From Pseudogymnoascus destructans (taxonomy: Eukaryota; Ascomycota; Leotiomycetes; Thelebolales; Thelebolaceae), in the NCBI RefSeq assembly GCF_001641265.1, contig NW_020167520.1, forward strand, positions 372,001 through 436,000: a DNA stretch of 64,000 nucleotides, given 5' to 3'. Position 1 is the first letter of the stretch, and each line of letters starts with the position of its first letter. Below are positions 55,134-64,000 of the stretch, piece by piece. Below the pieces are notes generated by a model. That model ran no database searches. It had not been told where the DNA came from and saw only the letters and a list, made by a program, of their open reading frames with translations. The position numbers and the translations under genes are program-made.

Positions 55134-55889
55134 GCCTATGGTGTAGGAGGTTACATTAGCTGCTCTGCTGCTAGAAACGGATGAGCTAGGGACCCTAGCG
55201 CCCTAAATAGAAGCCCCTGAGTTTTTCAGGGTCTTAGCCACATCCGCCTAGCTGACAGATTTCAGCCCTACAGAGGTAGCTGCTAGTGAGGGCTGGCTTT
55301 AAGGCAGATAGGGGCATAGTTGGAAGTTTCTACATATAGAGTGGCAGTGAGAAAGCTGACTACCTTGTTGTAGAGGTTGTGGGCAAAAGTGCGATGCTCT
55401 AGGAGCTTGTAGGAGGACACAAACTTGTCCACTATGCTAGCGAAATCATATATAACTATGCGCTATATCTTAGCTTCCCTTTTAATGCATTAAGTTGGCT
55501 GCTAATGGCTGCTGTTGCTTCGTGACTGTTAGGCGCGCTTTCACCTTAGAGGAGGCATAGTGTTAGTACTAAGTGTTTTCTGCTATGTCTTAGAAGTGTA
55601 GTTAAGGTTAGATGGTGATTGTGGTTCCTAGGGGCGAGTAAAAGCGCTGTAGCAATTTGTCAATTTGAGAAAATAGTTGTAGGTGATGTGTGCTTTGCTA
55701 GAGTGAGCCGCACAGCCATAATACCGAGGGGGTAGCTAGGAATGTATTCCCATCTAGTATTATTATGTTTAACACATAAGTAGGTGGTTATATGAGAATG
55801 TAACACATAGTCACTGGAGGTTTGGAAGTGTTGATTGGCAGACAAGTTGTTGATTGATTGGAGTTCCAAGAGTCTACAGTTGAGGTAAT
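55134..55889. other. Decayed unrecognised coding relic and spacer
   Basis: On the minus strand, 55250-55450 reads VDKFVSSYKLLEHRTFAHNL and ATLYVETSNYAPICLKASPH before TAG stops, some next to CAG. This suggests a mutated repeat-borne gene, not identified. 55500-55890 shows nothing further. Confidence 0.4.
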
Positions 55890-56453
55890 CTAAGAACTAT
55901 TTTGGTGGGGTCGCTCAGGGCTCCGGCTACGCCAATCCTGCGCTAGTCCTATGATGCCACTCCTACAATTCCTGCAACAGAGAACGACGTACGTATAATT
56001 GAAACCTCCATAATTGTACGTGACAAACCCAGAACCCTGAAAAGTGTCCAAGTACCTGGTATAGGATGACATTGAAGGCTTTGAATGTCCAAAGTCGAGA
56101 GTCATACTCCCAAGTGGATGAAACGACCTTGGAGAGTGCGTAGCGCCTGACATATTTGCGGTCCAGTTAGATTGCCAGCTGAGAGCAGTGAACGAATAAT
56201 AGGTAGCATTCGAACTGGCGCGGTTAGTCCAAGGTCCGCTCCAGATGGAGTTCTCAGTTAACGACAGCTGTTCAGACGCGCCCCCATAAATTGATGCAGC
56301 GACTCTACCATTTCCAATGGGCGCAGTAGATGACCAAATATCCGCAGCAGTTGTCCAATACAGATATCGTGATGCATCCCATTGTCCTTCCACAGCCGCC
56401 GCAAAAGCTATGAGGGCAGTGTATAAGATTGCCTTTTTCCACAGGATAAACAT
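55890..56453 (-). pseudogene. GH95-type alpha-L-fucosidase, N-terminal fragment
   Basis: Begins ATG 56453 with a signal peptide (MFILWKKAILYTALIAFAAA) and follows the start of GH95 proteins: YLYWTTAADIWSSTAPIGNG, RVAASIYGGASEQLSLTENS, IWSGPWTNRA, FHPLGSMTLDF, SYTRYLDTFQG. Similarity stops at about residue 155 (near 55985), and the frame ends soon after in unrelated residues. Family members are about 750-800 residues, so the catalytic (alpha/alpha)6 domain is absent. A gene remnant cut by a rearrangement; no coding continuation was seen to the left. Confidence 0.82.
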
Positions 56454-56701
56454 GAGAAATTATCTTGAGTGAAAAGATCGAAAAACATTACCATCGAGCG
56501 AAGAAAGGCAGGTGGATACTGGGGTTTAATAGAATATGGGGGACAGTTCATCGGTGGGTGATTATCAAACATTACCGATGTAGCTGACCCATATTGCCAA
56601 TGCAATTGTCCGGTGTTGTTGTTGTAGATTGCCCGACATTGCTGCTGCAGGTCGTGAACAGGCCATGTTGACCAAGATAGATGCGGGGTGTTGTAGTGTT
56701 T

Positions 56702-57978
56702 TTAGGCTGAATGAAGATCACTAGAGTTTTCTCTGTAATAATAGCTCTGAGCGTCACATGAGAAGGCGATAGATAAAACACCCCTAGTGTGCCCTACAAA
56801 TGTTTGCCGCTTTATTCCCGTAGCTAGATCCCATATCTTAACTGTGCTATCGATCGAAGCTGATGCTAGTAGTTGACCGTCCGGTGAGACGGCTATATCG
56901 AAAATGCTGTCATTATGCGCCACAAACAATCTTATCTCATGTCCTTGGGTCCCATATCCCAGCCTCCCAAGCCGATGCGAGTAGCTTTCCATCGGGTGGG
57001 AAGGCAATGGATTCGGCGCAGTCGTGGTGGAGGAGAATTCGCAGTAGGCATCCTGTAGCAGGATCCCATATGCGGACCATCTCGTCAGCAGTCGACGCTA
57101 GTAACTTTCCATCTGGTGAGAAGGCGATGGAAGTAACATAACCGGCACTCTCTAGGACTCTGCGTTTGCAGCTCCTTTCCTGTGGCCGTATCCCAGAGCT
57201 TGAGCGCCCTATCATCATTGTTCACGGCACTCGCTAGGAGATTTCCACGTGGTGAGAAAGCGATGACATCAACCCTCGCAACGTCTTTTGCGTAGCTACA
57301 TCCCATAGCCCAACTGTCTTGCCAAGCGAAGCTGTCGCTAGAACTTACCGTCTGGTGAGAAAGCGGCGTCAAAGACGCTGGAGGTATGGCCCTGAAGTAT
57401 TATCGTCAGGGTACCCTGGACTTCGCCGCGATGTAAATCGCTCGAGGCTGGTAGTCCAGGGATGTGGATTTCTTTCATTGGGCCTGACTGTATACACTGT
57501 AAAGCAGTGGAGTATATATTCAAAGGGAGCTGTTCAATGGCCGCTCTATAATCTAGTATGAAGCGCTTTGCATCGAGTACAAAGCCCGTTAGCTTTGCAC
57601 TACACATTGCCTGCATTTTTCTTAGTTTAGCATATATTTCATTCCCATTTTAGGTTCTGTCGTCACACTCACATTATCAACGAGACTTACTAAAGACTCT
57701 AGTGAGTTGATACCATCTTGTAAATTCTGTAACAAACCAAGAGCCTCGAGCCAGCATAGAAAATGGCCTGTCAAGAAGTTGTAGACTTGGTCTTGCAGAT
57801 CCACGTCAACCAAGAACCTATGTTTACCACGGTAGAGATGAAGCACCCAAAACATACAAGCGTACTGAAGCTCTTCACGAACCATGTGGTCTATGTGACC
57901 GCGATGTATTGTACCTATCTCTGTGTTTTCTGTAGATAGTGCTGGACATTTGCTGTATGTACTTCTCGGCAAGGGCAC
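56702..57978 (-). pseudogene. NACHT-WD40 (NLR/STAND) gene remnant
   Basis: Minus-strand remnant of a fungal NWD-type receptor. The first piece (57978-57622) is the region after the NACHT domain: REELQYACMFWVLHLYRGKH, LTGHFLCWLEALGLLQNLQD, GINSLESLVSLV. The next frame has the helical linker RFILDYRAAIEQLPLNIYST and the first WD40 blade (VFDAAFSPDGKF). Further blades appear in shifted frames: VIAFSPRGNLLASAVNNDDR, IAFSPDGKLLASTADEMVRI, IAVSPDGQLLASASIDSTVK. At least four frame changes occur in 1.3 kb. The NACHT domain and N-terminal effector are missing to the right. Such genes act in heterokaryon incompatibility and non-self recognition. This copy is dead. Confidence 0.85.
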
Positions 57979-59493
57979 AGCAGGCTCTCTGTTCGTCTAA
58001 CTTATATTAAACCGATATCAAAATCTAACTTGTTACATAAGGGGTTACGTACGAAGAATATCTTGCCCGCTGCTTGCTAACAATGAGGTATTGTCCACAC
58101 TTAACGTGTCCACACTTAACGAATCGGAAAGGCCTACCCCACCAGCCCAACCCACACCCGAGTAACCATGTACTATGCAGTATGCGAATGTGTGTGAGAG
58201 AGATTAAGTATATATATCCCCATCCTTCCTATAAACCCCTAGCCACCCCATCCTGCCAATACCCCAGTAAACCCCTTAACCCCGCATGAAGCCGTACATA
58301 TAACCCCCCCCGATCGCCGTGCACACAGTGGTATAACCAACACAAACAATATAGTAAAATGCCCCAAAAAAACCCCAAATGTAGGACTATCCATCCACCG
58401 AATATGATCCCTAATAGCAAAATACTAATAGCCATCCATCCGTCTATCTTCACCAACAGCCGTCCGTACGATCCACAAAAGACGGACACGGAGCCATCAT
58501 CCACCACACAAAAACCACACATCTTGCCCAGATACCACTCCATAACCCCATCACAACACACCATCTTCACTCTTCACCACCTCCATCCATCAGGGACGAC
58601 CTCCCCCCTCCCCCAGCTCCAAGCCCATATATCCGACGACGACAACACATACCTCGCCCGAACCTTCCCATGGAAACCTCAGAACGATGTAGATGTCGTC
58701 ATCGCTGGCTTTATGTCCTCGGAACTTAACGACGGGGTGTGGAGCTCCCCCCCCCCCTCCGACAGAACTCCTTCGACTAATGGTGATGACTTAGGTACCC
58801 ACCCCAAACCTTCTTGTAGAAGGCGCGGTTTGTGTCATTGGAGCTCAGCCGGGGGTGTATATAGCAGTGTGAGAACACCCTTCATTACTTTCCTTTCCTT
58901 CCACCCGGAATATCCTCCACCCTCCACTCCACGCAAAAAAAACGATCACAGAGGTATACACCCCCCTCCCAACCGCGACCGAAGCAGAGACTCGTATGTG
59001 CCACCCCCCCCCCCCCCCCCAAGTCAGCAGACCTCATCAATATAATTACGGAGGTACAACCCCCCCCCCACCTTTTGATGCCTCGCGGAGACTTCAGGGG
59101 GGTTTGATGCTCCGTAATCATATTGATTGGTCGGAACTGGAGGGGCGAGGCGGGTATCGATGTGCGTGTTTTTTAAAAGGCTGTGGTGGATTGATGGTGG
59201 TGATGGTCGAGTCTGGGCTGGAGGATGCAGGATGCTAGGGTGAAAGTAGGCGGTGGGTGAACTGGAGTGCTGCTGCTGAATCGAATCGAATGGATGGATG
59301 GACCGGCTCGGATCACATCAGATCACATCAGACCCATCCCACACCCCCATCCAACTCGGGGTATCAAAACGCCAATACCAGTACATCGCCCCCCTCTCCC
59401 CATCCGTTCATACGCTCCATTAGGTCTCCCCACTACCCATCCAACCCGCCGCGTCCTCACGGCCGCAGTTATCTCGAGGGAAAGAAGGGTGGT
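57979..59493. other. C-rich intergenic region
   Basis: 1.5 kb. A 15-bp direct repeat (GTCCACACTTAACGT-like) lies at 58092-58120. From 58240 to 59130 the + strand is C-rich with runs up to about 16 C (59005-59022). A 228-codon + frame (58359-59045) has Pro/Ser/Thr-rich low-complexity content and no conserved segment; not called as a gene. Confidence 0.5.
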
Positions 59494-60835
59494 TCATTCA
59501 TCGCTACCCCTCCCTCCACCAGGACTCTCGGCGTCAGAGCTGAGCGGTCCTTCGGTTTTGACGTCTACGTTGTTGTAGCGGCGTTGTTGGGTGGAGATGG
59601 ATGAGGATTGGTGGTGGGAAGTTGAGGTTGGGCGGGAGGGTTTGCCGCAGCCTTTCACTAGGACGTGTCGCTGTCGTTGTGTCAGTACGTATTCATTCAA
59701 ATCGTAGCCAAAGCAATCTTGGTGAAAAGGGGGGAAAAGACGGGGAACAATAAAAAAACACACCTTCAGCGCATCCTTCCTCGAAAAACTCTTCTCACAC
59801 TCCCCACACGGATACGGCTTAACCGCCAAATGAATCCTCTTATGCCTCTTCAGATCATGATTCCGATTAAAGCTCTGCGGGCACTGATCACACTTAAACG
59901 GCCTATCCAGCCCCAACTGCATCCCCCCCCCAACCCCCCCAACTCCAACACCATACTGTAATCCCCCATGCGCCACCCCGTGCGGGACCCCGTGCGAGGG
60001 ATAGAGAGGGTAGCTACCTTGCATACTGTGGTGCTGCTGGTGCTGCACGATTGCGTGGCCGGGTTGGGTGGTGGCGGAGAGGAGAGAGAGTTGCGAGCCG
60101 GGGGAGTGGACGTTGGACATTACGGCGCCGGAGAGGGTGGGGAGGGCGTAAGGGAAGGGGCGGTAGGGTCCTGCTCCTGCGCCGGTGGTGGTGGTAGGTG
60201 ACAGCCGAGCGGGGGGAGGCGATGGCTGCGTATATGATGGGAAGGAATGCGCGGTTGTGGGGGGGAAGGTGTAGGTTGGTGTCGGCGGCGGGCGGGGGCC
60301 GTAGGCATCATGTTGTTGTTGTGGTGGCTGCTGTTGGACGGGCTGCTGCTGATCCGAAGAAGAGGAGGTGGAGGGGTAGGGGAGCGACATGCTGTATTGT
60401 TGCTGGTGGTGCGACGGTATCGACTCATCCGAACTCTGCGGTCTCGGTGGATAATTCGACGGCGGTGCATACAACGCCCTATTATAAATCGGCGGCTGTT
60501 GATTCTGCTGCTGCTGCTGCTGCTGCTGTCCCGGACTCTGCGCCTGCCCTTGACCTCCACCTTGCCCCTGCCCCGCCGCCGGATTGCTAAAAGCGTAAAA
60601 CGGCACGGCACCAGCGACGGGTGGCCAATACCCCATTTGCTGACCGTAGGGGGGGAGACCGTTACCGGCGGCTGCGACGGCGTCGGCGGCGGAGACGGGG
60701 GGGTGAGGATGGAGTGTTGCGTGTTTGGGGCGGTGGAGGTGTAGGGGGGGTATTTGGGGTCGGGGGGGGGAGTTGGAAGGTTGGGAGGGAGGAGGCGGCG
60801 GGGCGGCGGGCGGTGAAGGGTTGGGGGGGTTCCAT
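59494..60835 (-). CDS. C2H2 zinc-finger transcription factor, two homopolymer frame breaks near the start
   Basis: From MGYWPPVAGAVPFYAF (ATG 60636) to the stop at 59494. Two C2H2 fingers: FKCDQCPQSFNRNHDLKRHK (ending KRIH) and YPCGECEKSFSRKDALK, joined by a short linker. The second is completed only after intron 59671-59763, by RHVLVKGCGK. The intron is 93 bp and open, so reading through it adds 31 residues and breaks the finger. The N-terminal half is Gln/Pro/Ser-rich with poly-Gln. A likely true start at ATG 60835 (MEPPQPFTARRPAASSLPTF) is separated by two one-base shifts at G runs 60762-60770 and 60697-60703. One extra base at each would join YPPYTSTAPNT and LTPPVSAADAVAA to MGYWPP. Nuclear DNA-binding regulator; targets unknown. 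Confidence 0.85.
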
Positions 60836-61020
60836 GGTGAGGGCGTGGGGTGGTGAGTTATGGTGAGGAGGAGGTGAGGGTGAGGAGGTGAGCGAGGAGC
60901 TCAGATGAGGGAGTGAGTGATTCTCGTTAGGCCGCGCAGTGTCGGGGGAGTAGAGCGGCTCTATCGTCGTCGTGGTCCGTCTGCAGTTCCTTCGTCGTGG
61001 GGGTAGTCAAAAATACCCTC

Positions 61021-61124
61021 CTCCTTCTCTTCTTCCTGTCGTCGTCGTAGTCGGGGTGATCAAATCAACAACCTCCTTCTCTTCTTCCTGTCGTCGTCGT
61101 AGTCGGGGTGATCAAATCAACAAC
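61021..61124. repeat. 52-bp direct tandem duplication
   Basis: Two near-identical units starting CTCCTTCTCTTCTTCCTGTC at 61021 and 61073, upstream of the C2H2 gene and possibly in its promoter or 5' UTR. A third, partial copy (TTCCTTCGTCGTCGTC) follows. Confidence 0.92.
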
Positions 61125-61595
61125 CTCCTTCCCTTCTTTCCTTCGTCGTCGTCTTCAACACCTCAGTCCAGTCCAGTCCAGTCCGTTCCTCGTTGTCGCG
61201 GTTCGTATACACAAAACCTCCACCCTATATACACCCTCCTATCACACACAACCCTCGCACAAAAGGCCTCAGTAACTCCCAGTACTGTCCTTTCCCCCAA
61301 CAGTAGAATCGCAGACAATAGAAGCGCAGAGATATATATCCGCAGCCCTTCCTCCACAACAACAACAGTAATAGCAAGGTAAGATAAGGTAAAGTGATAG
61401 AAGTGATAGCAAGGTAAAGTGATAGAAGTGATAGTAAGGTAAGAAGTGTCAGAACTCCTTCTCGGCGTAGGCTGACTACTACTAACCTTCGTCGATCGCG
61501 GAAGCTCAGGCCGGGTGGGAATACGCGCGTGTGGGTGCCGGAGGGCTGGGTGGTGGGTTTGGTGGGCGTGAGGCGGGCTTTGTATCTGCACTTAG

Positions 61596-61962
61596 AGGGG
61601 AAGGGGAAGGGGAAGGGGAAGGGGAAGGGGATGGGGATGGGGATGGGGATGGGGATGGGGATGGGGATGGGGATGGGGATGGGGATGGGGATGGGGATGG
61701 GGATGGGGATGGGGATGGGGATGGGGATGGGGATGGGGATGGGGATGGGGATGGGATGGGGATGGGGATGGGGATGGGGATGGGGATGGGGAAGGGGAAG
61801 GGATGGGGATGGGGATGGGGATGGGGATGGGGATGGGGATGGGGATGGGGATAGGGATAGGGATAGGGAAGGGGATGGGGATGGGGATGGGGATAGGGAT
61901 AGGGATAGGGATAGGGATAGGGATGGGGATAGGGAAGGGGATGGGGATAGGGATGGGGATGA
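61596..61962. repeat. GGGGAT/GGGGAA hexanucleotide array, G-rich on + strand
   Basis: About 60 hexamer units, mostly GGGGAT, with GGGGAA at the left end and near 61785, and GGGATA from 61850 on. Open on the + strand in two frames as (MG)n or (GD)n, which are not taken as genes. G runs of three to four at six-base spacing could form G-quadruplexes. Confidence 0.97.
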
Positions 61963-62621
61963 GGTTGGGTTAGGATGGAGATGGAAGGGCTGGGCGTGAT
62001 GGGGTGCAGGGGTGGGGGGGAAGGGGGGTGGTTGTGTGCTGGGTAGTAGTGGGTAGTGGGAGTGTTAGTAGTAGTGTTAGTAGCAGTGTTAGTAGTGGGT
62101 AGGTAGTAGTGGGAGTGGTAGAGGTGGAAGGGAGATGTGCGGTGGGTTAGTGGACTGGATGTTGAGGAGGTGGTAGGGGATTTGTGTGATGGGCGGCGAT
62201 GATAGGCGGTGTTGTGGGGCAGGTAGGGTACATTTTCTTTTGGTATTGGTATTGGTATTGGTTTTGGTATTGTGCTGGTGTTTTGTAGTTTCTTTGTGTG
62301 CCATTGGGTGGGGTGGTGGGATTGAGTTAGTGTCGTTTTGGTTGGGGGGGGATTGGGACTAGTGGGTGATGGGTGATGGGTGGTAGGGGAGTTGACAGGT
62401 TGGGTGGGGGAGGAGGAGGGGGTGGCGAGTGGTTGGTTGGGGTGTGGGTAGTGGGTTGGGTAGTGGGTTGGGTAGTGGGTAGTGGGTAGTGGGTAGTGGT
62501 TGGATGGGAAGGGGAAGGGGAGAAGACCAGAGGGAGAGCTCGTGACTGGTGTGGGTATGTGATTGTGGTTATGGTTGTGACCACAGGGGGAGTGGTGGTG
62601 GTGGTGTGGTTAGAGCGAGAG
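61963..62621. other. G/T-rich spacer with short repeats
   Basis: Purine-rich + strand with GTAGTAGTGGGTAG variants (62040-62110), GGTATT repeats (62238-62270) and GGGTAGTGG variants (62440-62510). No gene seen. Confidence 0.6.
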
Positions 62622-62786
62622 AGTGAGGATGAGGGTGTGAGGATAAGGGTGTGAGGATGAGGATGAGGGTGTGAGGATGAGGATGAGGGTGTGAGGATGA
62701 GGATGAGGGTGTGAGGATGAGGATGAGGGTGTGAGGATGAGGATGAGGGTGTGAGGATGAGGATGAGGGTGTGAGGATGAGGGTAG
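62622..62786. repeat. 20-bp minisatellite GTGAGGATGAGGATGAGGGT
   Basis: About eight copies of a 20-bp unit, with small length variants at each end. As 20 is not a multiple of three, its open frame on the minus strand shifts register between copies. Confidence 0.9.
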
Positions 62787-63320
62787 TGGTGGAAGACCCT
62801 CATCTCACATCGCTGAAATGAGACCACAGCACTCACACTCAGCTCAGAACTAAGACGTACCTCTACTTCTATCCCACCCCTCCAACCGCCGATCCGCCCC
62901 CTTCTTCGCATACTCAGCTCAGAACTAGACGTACCTCTACTTCCATCCCAACCCCTCCAACCGCCGATCCCCCCCTTCTTCGCATACTCAGCTCAGCCCC
63001 AGCCGTCCCCGCACGGACGGTGAGGGTGGTGCTTTGCTTTGCTTAGGTCATCCCCCTCCACACCCAAAGGGTTCGTTTATTTTGGCCCCCTAGGGTGGGC
63101 CTTTGCAAGTTGGCCAATGACGTGTCTTCACCACTCGTCTGCTGGCCAATGGGGAGGGATGGTACCAACCCAGCCCTGGCGCTGAGGATTGAGTGGTTTT
63201 GTATTTCCCGGAGGTTACGGAGACCCGGACAGGACACGACTGATGGACAACTTCCCCATCCGGTCCAGACCCTCCCTTCTCTCCTGCCGCCTGTGGTAGA
63301 CCACTATGGCACCACACGGC
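62787..63320. other. Spacer with a duplicated 90-bp segment
   Basis: A segment with ACTCAGCTCAGAACTA, GACGTACCTCTACTTC and CCCCTCCAACCGCCGATC occurs twice (about 62836-62912 and 62911-62990). No gene recognised in the rest. Confidence 0.5.
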
Positions 63321-63413
63321 ACACCCCATCCCACCCCATCCAACCCCATCCAACCCCATCCCACCCCATCCAACCCCATCCCACCCCATCCAACCCCATC
63401 CAACCCCATCCCA
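63321..63413. repeat. 10-bp repeat CCACCCCATC / CAACCCCATC
   Basis: Nine units in a mixed order of the two variants, C-rich on the + strand. Confidence 0.93.
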
Positions 63414-63756
63414 CGATCCGCATCCAGACGACGACGCGGGCCAATATTGGATCCGCAACTGGGATTGCAGCACGCCAACTGTGCAGTTGGTGTGGTGAGG
63501 TACGTACCTGATCGCTAGCGTGGGCGGGCTGTCTGTGTCTATCCATGGGGCGCCGTCTTTCTGTGTCATTTTCGTCTCGTCTCGTCTTTCCCTGTCTGTA
63601 TGTGTGCATGTGTGCATGTCTGTTCCTTTTGGCGGCCCCTGCTTTCTTTTTCGGCTGTCGGTATTGCTGGTACTGGACGTGCAGGAGGAGGAGTTGGTTA
63701 GTCCATCGAGGATACAACAACAGTGTGTGTAGCCCAATCAATCCACTACCATGGGC

Positions 63757-63881
63757 CCATCCCAATCCCCTTCCCCTCCCCCTCCCCTTCCCCTCCCCCT
63801 TCCCCATCCCCATCCCCATCCCACCCCCATCCCCATCCCCATCCCCATCCCCATCCCCATCCCCATCCCCATCCCCATCCA
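63757..63881. repeat. CCCCAT hexanucleotide array, C-rich on + strand
   Basis: About twenty units, the reverse complement of the array at 61.6 kb: CCCCTTCCCCTCC variants at the left, CCCCAT at the right. 63882-64000 has no feature. Confidence 0.95.
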
Positions 63882-64000
63882 CCAGCGCGACCACACGGCT
63901 TGCAGCCTACACCACCAGGCAGGCAGCCAGGCGCACCCTAGAGCTAGAGTAAGACCAGGGCGTAATTGCCTCCCCCTGCTCCACACATACGTATATTGCA

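Noticed and set aside
58359..59045. 228-codon Pro/Ser/Thr-rich + frame
   Set aside because: It lies in a C-rich low-complexity region, with no conserved segment and long poly-Pro from C runs.
60120..60744. Overlapping frames on both strands across the C2H2 gene
   Set aside because: Produced by poly-Gln and Pro-rich coding sequence of the zinc-finger gene.
61529..61999. Open frames of (MG)n and (GD)n on the + strand
   Set aside because: Simple hexanucleotide repeat with no other coding sign.
62327..62911. 194-codon minus frame rich in Ser/His/Pro
   Set aside because: Reads through a 20-bp minisatellite and G-rich spacer; no conserved residues.
61596..63881. Telomere or subtelomere call
   Set aside because: The unit GGGGAT is not TTAGGG, arrays occur in both orientations, and no known subtelomeric gene family is nearby.

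Overview
The window comes from the nuclear genome of a filamentous ascomycete (Pezizomycotina; the class cannot be fixed by eye). Genes carry short 48-130 bp introns with CTAAC/CTGAC-like branch sites. They include fungal-type Stu2/Alp14, Cdc24, Npr2, Yae1, Gdt1, a GPI-type class III chitinase and an Ntr1/TFIP11 homologue. Two transposon relics carry TAG stops where Gln (CAG) codons are expected, as left by repeat-induced point mutation (RIP). I saw no tRNA, rRNA, CRISPR array or bacterial-style operon. Most gene models here join several exons; in every intact model the joined exon lengths sum to a multiple of three, which supports the splice sites.

Layout. 1-38.5 kb is mostly conserved single-copy genes: stu2 (partial, -), an Ntr1/TFIP11 G-patch protein (+), cdc24 (-), an F-box/WD40 protein (+), an unrecognised 810-residue protein with three helix-rich repeats and a Gln-rich tail (+), a proline-rich repeat protein (+), a SAM methyltransferase with an apparent homopolymer frameshift (-), npr2 (+), a chitinase (+), a Vps62-like protein (-), yae1 (-), a rhamnose-mutarotase-like protein (+), a CPPC thioredoxin-like protein (-), an MFS transporter (+) and a Gdt1-type transporter (-). 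Two decayed Fot1/pogo-type elements interrupt this part at 22.8-24.3 kb and 35.3-36.5 kb.

39-55 kb is a nest of mobile elements: the left end of a pogo-like transposon cut by a 1.8-kb foldback (long inverted repeat) element; a solo LTR; a nearly intact copia retrotransposon with 105-bp LTRs and a Fot1-like transposon inside it; then a BTB-like gene; a small gene split by a solo LTR; and a second, partial foldback copy also hit by a solo LTR. Target-site duplications let the order of insertion be read.

55-64 kb holds decayed gene pieces (an unrecognised stop-riddled frame, a GH95 fucosidase fragment, a NACHT-WD40 NLR relic), a C2H2 zinc-finger gene, and a tail of G- or C-rich short tandem repeats whose strand orientation switches.

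The conserved genes cover microtubule growth, spliceosome disassembly, polarity, amino-acid signalling to TORC1, wall remodelling, Fe-S maturation and Golgi ion balance. They are not a cluster with one job. The most unusual material is the foldback family, the short-LTR copia element and the three-repeat Gln-rich protein.
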